A DNA stretch of 64,000 bases from Rhodococcus wratislaviensis (lineage in GTDB: Bacteria > Actinomycetota > Actinomycetes > Mycobacteriales > Mycobacteriaceae): positions 1-64,000 of the forward strand of contig NZ_UAUI01000018.1 of the NCBI RefSeq assembly GCF_900455735.1, in the 5' to 3' direction. A program made the translations under genes and the position numbers. Of this stretch, positions 26,926 to 34,892 are shown piece by piece. Under the pieces are notes generated by a model. It was not told the DNA's origin. It worked only from the letters and a program-made list of their open reading frames with translations, and made no database searches. The first letter of the stretch is position 1. Each line of letters begins with the position of its first letter.

Positions 26926-27044
26926 CGTGTGGCTCCTGACCCCTGATCTGGCAAACGCGTGACTTGGGAACCAGTGTGTCGAGAAGAGACGCACGCCACA
27001 TCCGACGAAGTGGAGCGTCGTGCCGCGGCGGACGCGACGTTTCG

Positions 27045-27094
27045 GAGCTGTGAGTACTTGTTAACCGCGGGCGGTTAACAAGTACTCACAGCTC
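27045..27094. repeat. Dispersed palindrome, copy 2 (probable terminator of the MFS gene)
   Basis: This is a perfect 24-bp inverted repeat with a 2-bp centre, containing GTGAGTACTTGTTAACCGC. The MFS gene ends inside it: its last codons (VSTC) and its TAA stop are part of one arm. It is the longest of the three copies (see 1886-1931 and 34624-34669). Confidence 0.85.
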
Positions 27095-28235
27095 GCCAGG
27101 TGGAGACCGCTGCCGTGCCGAGCAGCCCGCCGGTGATCACGAAGATCGACGACGTGCCCGCGACCCCCGCCGCGGCGCCCGCGGTCAGTGGAATCAGTAC
27201 CTGCCCGAGCCGGTTGCCGGTCAGGCGCAGCGACAGCGCCGCCGCCCGGTTGGCGGCGGTGACGAGCCCGGCCACCCACGTCATCGTCAGTGGTTGACCG
27301 ATGCCCCAGAAGAATCCGGCCACGACGAGGAGCAACGCCATCCCGACCGGGTCTGGGACAAAGGGCAGCAGGGCGGTGGGCAGTGCCGAGCACAGCGTGG
27401 CGGAGATCAGCAGTTTCTGCCGCGGCACGCGGGTGAGCAGCCACGGCAGGAACGCGCGCGACACGATCGACGCCGCGGTCCGCGCGGTCAGCAGCAACGT
27501 CACCAGCAGAACGCTGAACCCGAACTCGTGCCCGAGAACGGGGAGATACGCGACGACGACGTCGACCGACGCCAGCACGATCAGGCTGCTGAACACGGCA
27601 GGCCGCATCCCTGTCGTCGAGATCATGCTGACCACGGACTGCCGGTCGCCCTTGGACGCCGACTCCGCCGGCTGCGGGCGTTCGCGGATCGGCCAGGCGA
27701 ACGGGATCGCGGCCAGCGACACCACCCCCATCACCGTCAACGCCAGAGTGGTCTCGACGCCGCCGCCGTCCGAGCTTCCCGCCGCGATCAGCCCGACCAG
27801 CGGAACTCCGACGGCCTGGCCGACCGAGACGCCGAGCGTCAATCCGGCGAATCCCCGGTCCAGCTCACCGGGTGGGGAGAGGAGCGTGACGAATCCCTGC
27901 GCGGCGACGGTCACGAGGATCTGGCCGAATCCGAGGATCACGTTGCCGAGCCCGAGGACGATCAGGTCGCTGCTGACGGCGATCACCAGGACACCGAGCG
28001 ACGTCAGCACCACACCGGTCCGCAGGATCGCGGCGGCGTGCCGCCGGTCCACGGCGCGTCCGATCCGGACCGCCACGAGCAGCGGTGCCAGCGAGAACAG
28101 GGCGGTGACGATGCCGATCGTGACGGCGTCGCCGCCGAGCGCGAGGACGCGGTAGGAGACGAGAACGCGGACGGCGTGATAGACGGCCTGGAGCAGAGCA
28201 GTGGCGATGCAGACGTTGAGGAACCAGTGCTTCAC
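27075..28235 (-). CDS. MFS transporter
   Basis: The 386-residue membrane protein has about 12 helices and typical MFS charges in the loop after helix 2 (VRIGRAVDRRHAA). It looks like a drug/proton antiporter-type carrier, but no substrate can be given. The start ATG at 28235 lies 4 bp after the lipoprotein gene. The order AEC transporter, lipoprotein, MFS with gaps of 14 and 4 bp indicates one operon. The stop codon is embedded in the palindrome at 27045-27094, so the last four residues are encoded by the repeat element. Confidence 0.83.
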   Translation of the reverse strand: MKHWFLNVCIATALLQAVYHAVRVLVSYRVLALGGDAVTIGIVTALFSLAPLLVAVRIGRAVDRRHAAAILRTGVVLTSLGVLVIAVSSDLIVLGLGNVILGFGQILVTVAAQGFVTLLSPPGELDRGFAGLTLGVSVGQAVGVPLVGLIAAGSSDGGGVETTLALTVMGVVSLAAIPFAWPIRERPQPAESASKGDRQSVVSMISTTGMRPAVFSSLIVLASVDVVVAYLPVLGHEFGFSVLLVTLLLTARTAASIVSRAFLPWLLTRVPRQKLLISATLCSALPTALLPFVPDPVGMALLLVVAGFFWGIGQPLTMTWVAGLVTAANRAAALSLRLTGNRLGQVLIPLTAGAAAGVAGTSSIFVITGGLLGTAAVSTWRAVSTC

Positions 28236-28239
28236 CGGG

Positions 28240-28704
28240 TCATCCGTTGATCACCTGGCGATTGCCGAGTGGCGCCTGCAACGGGACTTCGAGGGTGCCG
28301 AACACGGCGACGAGAATGCACATCTTGTCGGCCGCCTCCGGGAGAGTGCCGGTGCGCAGCGAGATCGTGACCGTGGTGTCGGTCTCGGTGACCGTCGCGG
28401 CGGCGCCGTAACACTCCGGGGTTCCGGTGACGAAGTGGATCGCCACCATGTTGCCGTCCGTACGGGACCACGACTCGAACGGCGTCGGATTGGCCCGGAC
28501 GATGTCGGGGCGCGACTCGAAGACGGTGCCGAACTCGTCGCCGGGCACTTCGGAGGGAATGGGCATCCCCGACGACGGATTGGTCGGGCTGGGATCCACT
28601 GCGGACGCGATCTCCGGGGGAATCGTCGGTTCGTCGGTGCTCGAACCGGACCCGCATCCGGCGAGGGCGAGGCAGGCCAGCACTGCGAGGGCGATTACGC
28701 GCAT
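28240..28704 (-). CDS. Small secreted lipoprotein of unknown function
   Basis: The 154-residue protein begins with a lipoprotein signal peptide and lipobox LALAGC (Cys17). A Ser/Thr/Pro-rich linker follows, then a compact domain with two cysteines (PECYGA, DKMCIL) that could form a disulfide. It resembles the DUF3558-like group of actinobacterial lipoproteins in size and cysteine spacing, but I cannot assign it firmly. It should be anchored on the outer face of the cytoplasmic membrane. It lies between AEC and MFS transporter genes in one operon. The start at 28704 is chosen because it gives a standard signal peptide; an upstream in-frame ATG would add five residues. Confidence 0.75.
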   Translation of the reverse strand: MRVIALAVLACLALAGCGSGSSTDEPTIPPEIASAVDPSPTNPSSGMPIPSEVPGDEFGTVFESRPDIVRANPTPFESWSRTDGNMVAIHFVTGTPECYGAAATVTETDTTVTISLRTGTLPEAADKMCILVAVFGTLEVPLQAPLGNRQVING

Positions 28705-28718
28705 ATGCCACGGTAACC

Positions 28719-29648
28719 TCATCCCGCGAGGAGGCCGGAGACCAGCGCAATCCCCGGAATCGCAGCTAAAGTGGTGACGAAAGCGGTGTCCCGCGCCAGG
28801 ACGGTTCCCACCCCGTACCGGCTGGCGTAGACGAAGACGTTCTGTGCCGTCGGCAGCGTCGCCACCACCACGATGGCGAACAGTTCGTGGCCGTCGAGCC
28901 CGAGCAGATAGCGCGCCATCAGGTAGGCCAGCACCGGTTGCACGACGATCTTGAGCACCGACGCCAGCGCGACGTCGCGTCGCGGACTCGTCCCCTTCTC
29001 CAGCACCCGCACCCCGTAGAGCGAGATGCCGAATGCGAGCAGCGCACCCGGAACCGACGCGCCACCCATGAGCCGGAACGGCTGCATCAGGGCTTCCGGG
29101 GGTGTCCAGCCGAGGAGAGCGATCAGCAGTCCCGCGGCGCCCGCCACGACGATCGGGTTCTTGAACGGCGCGGTGATCGTGTCGAGTCGCGACGCACCGC
29201 GGCGGAGCGTGGTGACGTCGAGGATGGTGAGGGCGATGGGGGAGTACGCGATGATCTGGAACAGCAGCAGCGGCGCCACGAACGACGCGTCGCCCAGGAC
29301 GAACACCGCGATGGGAATCCCGAGATTCGCGGAGTTCACGTACGACGCCGACAGTGCGCCGATCGTCAGTTCCGGAAGGGACCTGCGTAGCCACACCCGC
29401 GCGACGAACATGTACAGTGCGCCGACCGTCAACGCCGTGACAGCCGCGACGGCCAGAGTGGGCGAGAAGATCACGGAGAGGTCGGACGATGCGAGCGAAT
29501 CGAACAGCAGCGCCGGTGTGGCGACGAAGAACACCAGCCTGCCCAGGACGGATTCGCCCTCCGCGCCCAGCGTCCCGCGACGGCCGAGCATGTAGCCGAT
29601 GGCGATGATGACGAATATGACGGTGAATCCCGCAACCACTCCCGACAC
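28719..29648 (-). CDS. AEC family transporter (auxin efflux carrier type)
   Basis: The protein of about 309 residues has 10 hydrophobic helices in two halves. It has the family's broken-helix segments SANLGIPIAVFVLGD (first half) and LPTAQNVFVYASRYG (second half). AEC proteins move small organic acids such as malate or malonate. The start is uncertain: GTG at 29660 overlaps the GGAGG sequence itself, so GTG at 29648, which keeps 11 bases of spacing, is preferred. It is the first gene of an AEC-lipoprotein-MFS unit and is divergent from the serine hydrolase at 29790. Confidence 0.82.
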   Translation of the reverse strand: MSGVVAGFTVIFVIIAIGYMLGRRGTLGAEGESVLGRLVFFVATPALLFDSLASSDLSVIFSPTLAVAAVTALTVGALYMFVARVWLRRSLPELTIGALSASYVNSANLGIPIAVFVLGDASFVAPLLLFQIIAYSPIALTILDVTTLRRGASRLDTITAPFKNPIVVAGAAGLLIALLGWTPPEALMQPFRLMGGASVPGALLAFGISLYGVRVLEKGTSPRRDVALASVLKIVVQPVLAYLMARYLLGLDGHELFAIVVVATLPTAQNVFVYASRYGVGTVLARDTAFVTTLAAIPGIALVSGLLAG

Positions 29649-29789
29649 GCTGCGGGGCACCTCCTCGACAGGTCAGCCTCCTGTCGGCAAACCTTCCGAA
29701 GTCTAGTGCTCGGCATTCGGGTGGGTGACAATAGCCTCCGGTCGGGGAGATCGTCTGTGCGCGTGTTCCGTCGCGCTCGAGGAGTCGCA

Positions 29790-30842
29790 ATGCTGCGTCG
29801 AACGACCGTCCTCTGTGCGCTGTTCTGCGCGTGGACCCTCGCCTGGGGTGCCGCTCCCGTGGCGTCGGCGCTCGCCCCGCCGTCGAGTGGGGATCCGCAA
29901 CTGATCGCACTCGCCGGGCAGGTCCTCGGCCGCAGCTACCGCGAGAACGCGAGCGTCGCGTACATCGACGCGTCCGGCACCCGGTTCGCGAATTTCGGGG
30001 CCACCGAGGACACCGACTTCGAGATCGGTTCCGTCACCAAGACGTTCACCGCGGAGCTGTTCGTCGACGCCGTCGCCCGGGGCGAGGTGCGCGAGGACAC
30101 GAAGGTCGGAGATTTGCTGCCGCTGCAGGGCGCACCGGTCGGCGACGTGACGCTGCTCGAGCTGGCATCCCACACGTCCGGGCTGGCGCAGTTCCCGATG
30201 AGCACCGACACCGTGGTGGCCGTCGGGCACTGGGTGGTCGCGTCCAACCCGTTCACCTACGACCGGGCGACGCTGCTGCAGCAACTGCAGTCGGCGCCGC
30301 TCACCACCCGCGGCAGCTACTCGTATTCGACCGTCGGCTTCGCGCTGCTCGGTCAGGCGCTGGCCGCGGCCGCGCACACCGACTACCCGTCGCTGCTCCG
30401 CGAGCGCATGCTCGTCCCCCTCGGACTGTCGCAGTCGTGGATGCCGCTCACCGCCGCCGACCTGCCCCCGAACGTCACCCGCGGATTCGACGTCCTGCAC
30501 CGGTCGCAGGACCCGTGGCCGCTGGACGCGTACGCCCCGGCCGGCGGGTTGCGGTCCACGGCGAACGACATGTCGACGTACGTCCGGGCACTCCTCGACG
30601 GGACGGTCCCCGGCGCCGCGGCCATGGACCCGCGGTGGATCGGCGACAACTACCGCGCGCTGACGTGGTCGATCGTCCCGTTCGAAGGTCGCGACTACAC
30701 ATTGCACGGCGGCGCGACCGGTGGTTTCCAGTGCACCGTCGTGCTCGACCGCGCGAACGACCGCGGGCTCGTCATCCTCACCGACACCATCGGCGGACTC
30801 GAGCAGCAGGGTCTGGAGATCCTCGCCCACACCCCCATGTGA
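29790..30842 (+). CDS. Secreted serine hydrolase, beta-lactamase/DD-peptidase family
   Basis: The 350-residue protein has an N-terminal signal peptide (TTVLCALFCAWTLAWGAAPVASA) and a class C beta-lactamase-type fold. The catalytic S-x-x-K is SVTK in EIGSVTKTF. The Tyr motif is YSYSTVG and the third element is LHGGATGG. Such proteins include esterases, D-aminopeptidases and penicillin-binding-like enzymes, so beta-lactamase activity cannot be assumed. ATG at 29790 has GAGGAG upstream; an in-frame ATG at 29706 would spoil the signal peptide. It is monocistronic as far as can be seen and divergent from the AEC transporter. Confidence 0.83.
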   Translation: MLRRTTVLCALFCAWTLAWGAAPVASALAPPSSGDPQLIALAGQVLGRSYRENASVAYIDASGTRFANFGATEDTDFEIGSVTKTFTAELFVDAVARGEVREDTKVGDLLPLQGAPVGDVTLLELASHTSGLAQFPMSTDTVVAVGHWVVASNPFTYDRATLLQQLQSAPLTTRGSYSYSTVGFALLGQALAAAAHTDYPSLLRERMLVPLGLSQSWMPLTAADLPPNVTRGFDVLHRSQDPWPLDAYAPAGGLRSTANDMSTYVRALLDGTVPGAAAMDPRWIGDNYRALTWSIVPFEGRDYTLHGGATGGFQCTVVLDRANDRGLVILTDTIGGLEQQGLEILAHTPM

Positions 30843-30886
30843 GTGCTTCCGCGTCCCGGGACACACAACGCCACTCACATGCGTCG

Positions 30887-30903
30887 ATACCCCCGCTGGG
30901 TAT
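30887..30903. promoter_or_regulatory. CsoR-like copper operator
   Basis: ATACCCCCGCTGGGTAT is a G/C-tract inverted repeat (ATACCC...GGGTAT) of the type bound by the copper sensor CsoR. It lies 20 bp upstream of the proposed GTG start of the DUF6153 gene. A TTACAGT -10-like sequence at 30910-30916 would place the transcription start at or next to the GTG. Confidence 0.55.
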
Positions 30904-30923
30904 GTCCGGTTACAGTGGGTGGT

Positions 30924-31313
30924 GTGGAGACGGCAACCGGGCGGAGGCGCACAGTGGTGGCGCGTGCCGCGCTGCTGATCGCCGTCGCCGCCGGGGTGCT
31001 CCTCATGCACAGCCTGATCGCGCCGACCGCGATCGCGGCGGTGCACGAGCAGCCCCCGGCCGCCGCGTCCCAGGCCGAGGACCCCCACGGTTGCGGCGGG
31101 GACGGCTGCGAGCAACCCCATCTCACCGGACATCAGTGTGCCGGGATGATCGTGGTGATCGCCGCGCTGACGTCGGTGATGTTGCTGTGGTGGCATTCCG
31201 CGGATCCCGTCGGCCGACGGTCCCGGGTGAGCGCCGCCCGTGTGCAGTCGGGGCGCGGTCCACCACCGTGGACGGTGTTCTCTTTGGCGGAACTCTCGAT
31301 TCTGCGGGTGTGA
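30924..31313 (+). CDS. DUF6153-like small membrane protein, copper-linked
   Basis: The 129-residue protein has a hydrophobic helix with LLMHSLIAP, a His/Cys-rich extracytoplasmic segment (EDPHGCGGDGCEQPHLTGHQC) and a second helix (GMIVVIAALTSVMLLWW). This layout is shared with DUF6153 proteins, which often sit beside DUF305 proteins at copper-response loci. The start is uncertain. GTG at 30924 is chosen because it follows the CsoR-like site and a -10-like box, which suggests a leaderless mRNA. It precedes the DUF305 gene by 71 bp. A copper-handling role is inferred from His/Cys content and context only. Confidence 0.65.
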   Translation: METATGRRRTVVARAALLIAVAAGVLLMHSLIAPTAIAAVHEQPPAAASQAEDPHGCGGDGCEQPHLTGHQCAGMIVVIAALTSVMLLWWHSADPVGRRSRVSAARVQSGRGPPPWTVFSLAELSILRV

Positions 31314-31321
31314 CAGGGGGC

Positions 31322-31339
31322 CCGGGGCGTGTGCCCCGG
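31322..31339 (+). terminator. Weak hairpin between the DUF6153 and DUF305 genes
   Basis: CCGGGGC-GTGT-GCCCCGG is a 7-bp stem 8 bp after the DUF6153 stop codon. There is no T-tract. It may only reduce read-through into the DUF305 gene or stabilise an mRNA end. Confidence 0.4.
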
Positions 31340-31384
31340 CGGATCCGACTGTCATTTTCCCGAACTGATCTCGAGGAGTTCCTC

Positions 31385-31969
31385 ATGCGTACCACCAACA
31401 CTGTCCTGATCGCCGCCGCTGCAGGCGCGGCTCTCGTCCTGACCGGCTGCGGCACCGACTCGGCAGGCACCTCGTCGACGTCCGGTGCCTCGACGTCCGT
31501 GGTCGAATCGCAGGCGCGGTTCAACGACGCCGATGTCGCGTTCCTGGAAGGGATGTACCCGCATCACGCGCAAGCGGTCGAGATGGCCGACCTGGTCGCC
31601 GGCCGCACCGACAACGCCGACGTGGTTGCTCTCGCCGCCGCGGTCGAGGCGGCGCAGCAACCCGAGATGGACCGGATGACGACCTGGCTCCAGCAGTGGG
31701 GGAAACCGGTTCCGACGCCCGACATGCACGGCATGAGTCACGGCGACGGAATGATGTCGGCCGATCAGATGGACGCCCTGACGGCACTGTCGGGCACGGA
31801 GTTCGACCGGCAATGGCTGACCATGATGATCGAGCACCACGAGGGCGCGATCGACATGGCGAACACCGAACTGGCCGACGGTGAGAACCCGGAGGCCACG
31901 CAGATGGCCACCGACATCGTGACCGCCCAGCAGAAGGAGATCGCCGACATGCAGGCCGCGCTCGGCTGA
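31385..31969 (+). CDS. DUF305 lipoprotein
   Basis: The 194-residue lipoprotein has lipobox LVLTGC (Cys22) and two repeats of the DUF305 ferritin-like helical unit. Each repeat contains a metal-binding type motif: FLEGMYPHHAQAVEMAD and WLTMMIEHHEGAIDMAN. A Met/His-rich stretch (PTPDMHGMSHGDGMMS) joins them. Such proteins are often copper-induced. ATG at 31385 has GAGGAG upstream; the frame is open far upstream but overlaps the hydrolase gene. Met and His clusters outside the membrane fit copper buffering. A strong terminator follows. Confidence 0.85.
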   Translation: MRTTNTVLIAAAAGAALVLTGCGTDSAGTSSTSGASTSVVESQARFNDADVAFLEGMYPHHAQAVEMADLVAGRTDNADVVALAAAVEAAQQPEMDRMTTWLQQWGKPVPTPDMHGMSHGDGMMSADQMDALTALSGTEFDRQWLTMMIEHHEGAIDMANTELADGENPEATQMATDIVTAQQKEIADMQAALG

Positions 31970-31980
31970 CCGGAACGACG

Positions 31981-32015
31981 AAAGGCCGCGTAATCCGAGG
32001 ATTACGCGGCCTTTT
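31981..32015. terminator. Bidirectional intrinsic terminator
   Basis: A 16-bp perfect stem (AAAGGCCGCGTAATCC and complement) with a 2-base loop runs into TTTT on the plus strand and AAA/TTT on the other. It lies between the convergent DUF305 and rpsR genes. Confidence 0.9.
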
Positions 32016-32030
32016 CGGTGCCTACGTGAG

Positions 32031-32285
32031 TTACCGGCTCGTGAAGGGCAGCAGGGCCATCTCGCGAGCGTTCTTGACGGCGACGGCAACCTGACGCTGC
32101 TGCTGCGGGGTCAGGCCCGTGACGCGGCGGCTACGGATCTTGCCGCGGTCCGAGATGAACGTGCGGAGGAGGTTGATGTCCTTGTAATCGACGTACTCGA
32201 TCTTGGCCGCGAACAACGGGTTCTTCTTGGGCTTGCGGCCCTCGACGGGACGCGGCTTCTTCGACGGTGCTCTCTTGACTGCCAT
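32031..32285 (-). CDS. rpsR: 30S ribosomal protein S18, zinc-free paralogue
   Basis: This 84-residue S18 has the core [31 protein letters not shown]. The cysteines of zinc-binding S18 are absent, so it is a C-minus form. It is the last gene of the rpmB-rpmG-rpsN-rpsR unit (gaps of 9-12 bp or overlaps). In mycobacteria the same operon is repressed by Zur and replaces the zinc-binding versions under zinc starvation. Another S18 gene is expected elsewhere in the genome. Confidence 0.94.
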   Translation of the reverse strand: MAVKRAPSKKPRPVEGRKPKKNPLFAAKIEYVDYKDINLLRTFISDRGKIRSRRVTGLTPQQQRQVAVAVKNAREMALLPFTSR

Positions 32286-32294
32286 CTTCTTCCT

Positions 32295-32600
32295 TTACCA
32301 GCTCGACTTGTGGACGCCTGGCAGCTCCCCGCGGTGCGCCATCTCGCGAACACGCACGCGAGAGAGCCCGAACTTCCTCAGGTGGCCGCGCGGACGTCCA
32401 TCCGCAGCGTCTCGATTGCGCAATCGTACCGGACTCGCGTCGCGGGGCAGACGCTGCAGTGCCGCCCGGGCCTCCGCGCGCTCGTCTTCGCTGCTCGACG
32501 GACGGCGGATGGTCTCCTTCAGCTCCGCGCGGCGCTCGGCCCAGCGTGCCACGACGATCTTTCGCTGCTCGTTCTTTGCGATCTTCGACTTCTTGGCCAT
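32295..32600 (-). CDS. rpsN: 30S ribosomal protein S14, zinc-free paralogue
   Basis: This 101-residue long-form S14 starts [13 protein letters not shown] and ends [31 protein letters not shown]. It has no cysteine, in contrast to the short zinc-binding form. It lies 12 bp after rpmG and 9 bp before rpsR. Zur-dependent expression is inferred from the two boxes at the head of the operon. Confidence 0.95.
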   Translation of the reverse strand: MAKKSKIAKNEQRKIVVARWAERRAELKETIRRPSSSEDERAEARAALQRLPRDASPVRLRNRDAADGRPRGHLRKFGLSRVRVREMAHRGELPGVHKSSW

Positions 32601-32612
32601 GTGCGGTGTCTG

Positions 32613-32780
32613 CTACTTCTCTTCTCGGAAATCGACGTGCTTCCGCACGACCGGGTCGTATTTCTTCATCACGAGACGATCGGGATCGTTGCGGCGGTTC
32701 TTGCGGGTCACGTACGTGTACCCGGTGCCTGCCGTCGACTTCAGTTTCACGATCGGGCGGATCTCGTTGCGGGTGGCCAT
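32613..32780 (-). CDS. rpmG: 50S ribosomal protein L33, zinc-free paralogue
   Basis: This 55-residue L33 ([18 protein letters not shown], then [21 protein letters not shown]) lacks all four zinc-ligand cysteines. Its ATG overlaps the rpmB stop codon by 4 bp (ATGA), so synthesis is coupled. It is the second gene of the zinc-starvation ribosomal operon. Confidence 0.94.
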   Translation of the reverse strand: MATRNEIRPIVKLKSTAGTGYTYVTRKNRRNDPDRLVMKKYDPVVRKHVDFREEK

Positions 32781-33016
32781 CAGATCTTGTCCCCGCGGGC
32801 GCGGATCCGGGCGACGACGGCCTCGATGCCGTCCCGGTCGATGGTTTTGATGCCCTTGGCGGAGAGCGTGAGGGTGACCCGCCTGCCCTCACTGGGCAGG
32901 AGGTAGGTCTTCTTCTGGATGTTGGGATCCCAGCGCCGGTTGGTTCGCTTGTGGGAGTGCGACACGGACTTGCCGAATCCTGGCTGGCGTCCGGTCACCT
33001 GGCAGTGCGCCGACAT
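32780..33016 (-). CDS. rpmB: 50S ribosomal protein L28, zinc-free paralogue
   Basis: This 78-residue L28 has [32 protein letters not shown]. It keeps one cysteine but lacks the CxxC pair of the zinc-binding form (CQVTG in place of CxxCG). It is the first gene of the minus-strand operon; the start at 33016 has GAGAGGA upstream. Zur-like boxes lie 45 and 99 bp upstream, in the region shared with mrf. Confidence 0.94.
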   Translation of the reverse strand: MSAHCQVTGRQPGFGKSVSHSHKRTNRRWDPNIQKKTYLLPSEGRRVTLTLSAKGIKTIDRDGIEAVVARIRARGDKI

Positions 33017-33060
33017 GGTGTTCCTCTCCTGTCCCCTCGCGGAACCGCCACGAGAGGTTA

Positions 33061-33076
33061 TGACAATCATTTTCGA
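33061..33076. promoter_or_regulatory. Zur box 1
   Basis: TGACAATCATTTTCGA closely matches the actinobacterial Zur consensus (TGAAAATCATTTTCA). It lies between the divergent rpmB and mrf genes, 45 bp from rpmB. Confidence 0.8.
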
Positions 33077-33114
33077 CAACGACGAGATTCCAATGTAGCG
33101 TTCTGGCCACGTAA

Positions 33115-33130
33115 TGACAATCGTTATCGA
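33115..33130. promoter_or_regulatory. Zur box 2
   Basis: TGACAATCGTTATCGA is a second, weaker match to the Zur consensus, 54 bp (start to start) from box 1. It ends 10 bp before the proposed mrf start, so it overlaps the mrf transcription start region. Confidence 0.75.
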
Positions 33131-33140
33131 AAGGGTGCTC

Positions 33141-34379
33141 GTGAGTGAGATACTCGACGGCCGGACGCCGCTGATCCTGGTTTCCGGGTGGAACGGCCCC
33201 ACCGAGGACGCGGCGCGGTCGCTGCTCCGCGAAGGCACCGTCGTCGTGCATCACGACCTCGACCTCGTGCACGAAGGCGTCGTCCGCCGGACCGTCACCA
33301 CGCTGGAGTCGGGGGCGCCGCGCGAGCGCCTCGGCATCCTCGAACTGGCGCACGGCTGCATCTCCTGCACGCTCCGCGAGGACCTTCTCCCGCTGCTCCG
33401 CCGCCTGCACACCCGCAGTTCGGTGCAGCGCATCGTGCTGCACCTCGACCGCAGGCTCGAACCCGAGGCAGTGTGCTGGGCGGTCGAGCACGTGGCGGTG
33501 TCCGGCGTGGTGGGGCAGATCGACGGTCCGGCATCGCGGGACGTGCGCGTCGACGGCGTCGTCACCTGCCTCGACGCGGGATCGTGGCTGGCCGACGCCA
33601 CCGGCGACGAAGCGCTGGACGACGACCGCACCGTTGCGCAGGTCACGGTCGGGCAGGTGGACTTCGCCGACGCCCTGGTGGTGTCGGGCAGTGCAGGCGA
33701 CGGCTGGCAGCAGGCCCGGCTCCACGCCGTCCTGTCCCGGCTCGCACCGGGCGCGCCGATCGTCTGGGGCGGTCACCCTCCCGACGTCGAGCGTCTGCTC
33801 CTCGACATCTCGGTCGGCGCGAGGCGGGGTGAACCGTCCCACGCCCACTCACCACTGCTGCGCGGGCAGCCGCCGCTGTCCCACGACTGCGGCGTCATGC
33901 TCGTCGAGTTCACCGCCACCCGGCCCTTCCATCCGGAGCGACTACACGAGGCCGTCGACGTGCTCCTCGACGGAGTCGTCACGTCTCGCGGGCGCATATG
34001 GGTCGCGACGCAGCCCGACGAGGCGCTGTGGCTCGAATCAGCCGGTGGGGGACTGCGGGTGGCCGGTGCCGACCGATGGCTGGCCGCGATGACCCCGGAG
34101 GAACAGGAACAGGTCGGGGTCGCGCGCCGCGCGATGGCAGCGCTGTGCTGGGACGAGCGCTTCGGCGACCGGCACACGTCGATGGTCGTGCTGGTGCATG
34201 CCGCCGACCCCACCGAGATCGACCGCACGCTGCAGTGGGCGCTCGTCACCGACGACGAACTCGCGGACGAAGCCTCCTGGCAGTCGTGGCCCGACCCGTT
34301 CGGGCAGTTCCACGAAGACCCCTGCGAGAGCAGCGAATCACCCTACGCAGAACCCGAATCGAGAGAGGGACACGAATGA
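33141..34379 (+). CDS. mrf: Ribosome hibernation factor-recruiting protein Mrf (COG0523-like)
   Basis: The 412-residue protein is a COG0523 relative and matches the mycobacterial protein Y recruitment factor (MSMEG_6069/Rv0106 type), which promotes ribosome hibernation when zinc is low. It has C73-x-x-C76 ([10 protein letters not shown]) and the diagnostic [20 protein letters not shown] and [10 protein letters not shown] segments. The Walker A is degenerate ([13 protein letters not shown] instead of GxxGxGKT), so GTPase activity is doubtful. GTG at 33141 is preferred because AAAGGG precedes it; an ATG at 33114 would sit on Zur box 2. Its stop overlaps the rpmE start (ATGA). Confidence 0.88.
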   Translation: MSEILDGRTPLILVSGWNGPTEDAARSLLREGTVVVHHDLDLVHEGVVRRTVTTLESGAPRERLGILELAHGCISCTLREDLLPLLRRLHTRSSVQRIVLHLDRRLEPEAVCWAVEHVAVSGVVGQIDGPASRDVRVDGVVTCLDAGSWLADATGDEALDDDRTVAQVTVGQVDFADALVVSGSAGDGWQQARLHAVLSRLAPGAPIVWGGHPPDVERLLLDISVGARRGEPSHAHSPLLRGQPPLSHDCGVMLVEFTATRPFHPERLHEAVDVLLDGVVTSRGRIWVATQPDEALWLESAGGGLRVAGADRWLAAMTPEEQEQVGVARRAMAALCWDERFGDRHTSMVVLVHAADPTEIDRTLQWALVTDDELADEASWQSWPDPFGQFHEDPCESSESPYAEPESREGHE

Positions 34380-34630
34380 AGCCCCACATCCACCCCGACT
34401 ACCACCCCGTGGTGTTCCAGGACGCGAGCACCGGAACGACGTTCCTCACGCGGTCGACGGTGACCAGCGACCGCACCCTCGAATGGGCGGACGGTAACAC
34501 CTATCCGCTCGTGGTCGTGGACGTGACCAGCGAGTCGCACCCGTTCTGGACCGGCGCGCAGCGCGTGATGGACACCGCGGGCCGCGTCGAGAAATTCGAA
34601 CGCCGCTACGGAGTGCGCAAGCGCCCGTGA
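34376..34630 (+). CDS. rpmE2: 50S ribosomal protein L31 type B, zinc-free
   Basis: The 84-residue type B L31 ([19 protein letters not shown], ending [11 protein letters not shown]) contains no cysteine. It overlaps the end of mrf by 4 bp. The TGA stop lies inside the palindrome at 34624-34669. It joins Mrf in the plus-strand half of the zinc-starvation locus. Confidence 0.95.
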   Translation: MKPHIHPDYHPVVFQDASTGTTFLTRSTVTSDRTLEWADGNTYPLVVVDVTSESHPFWTGAQRVMDTAGRVEKFERRYGVRKRP

Positions 34631-34669
34631 GTACTTGTTAACCGCCCGCGGTTAACAAGTACTCACGGG
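34624..34669. repeat. Dispersed palindrome, copy 3
   Basis: Perfect 22-bp arms (CCCGTGAGTACTTGTTAACCGC) surround a CC centre. It overlaps the rpmE2 stop codon and lies 26 bp before rpmF, so here it separates two co-directional genes of one locus. It differs from copy 1 by one base pair per arm. Confidence 0.85.
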
Positions 34670-34694
34670 TCGACGACGAAGGAGGAGACACACC

Positions 34695-34868
34695 ATGGCA
34701 GTACCGAAACGCAGAATGTCGCGGTCCAATACGCGCAGCCGGAGATCGCAGTGGAAGGCCCAGGCGCCCGACCTCGTCGACGTGACGGTGGGCGGCGCCA
34801 CGCATCGCGTGCCGCGCCGGCTGGTGAAGGCCGTGAAGCTGGGATTGGTGGACCCGGCCGGGAAATGA
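34695..34868 (+). CDS. rpmF: 50S ribosomal protein L32, zinc-free
   Basis: The 57-residue L32 starts [22 protein letters not shown] and ends [10 protein letters not shown]. It has no cysteine, so it cannot bind zinc through the usual ribbon. AAGGAGGAG precedes the ATG. It is separated from rpmE2 by the palindrome, so its expression may be partly independent. Confidence 0.94.
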   Translation: MAVPKRRMSRSNTRSRRSQWKAQAPDLVDVTVGGATHRVPRRLVKAVKLGLVDPAGK

Positions 34869-34892
34869 CGCTCCTCGTGCGAACCTTGGCGG

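Noticed and set aside
24271-26946. 891-codon open frame antisense to the glutamate dehydrogenase gene
   Set aside because: Composition is typical of a mirror of a GC-rich gene; no start signal and no motif.
29790-30842. True beta-lactamase (antibiotic resistance gene)
   Set aside because: SxxK and the Tyr motif only define the broad serine hydrolase family. Nothing in the sequence or context shows beta-lactam hydrolysis.
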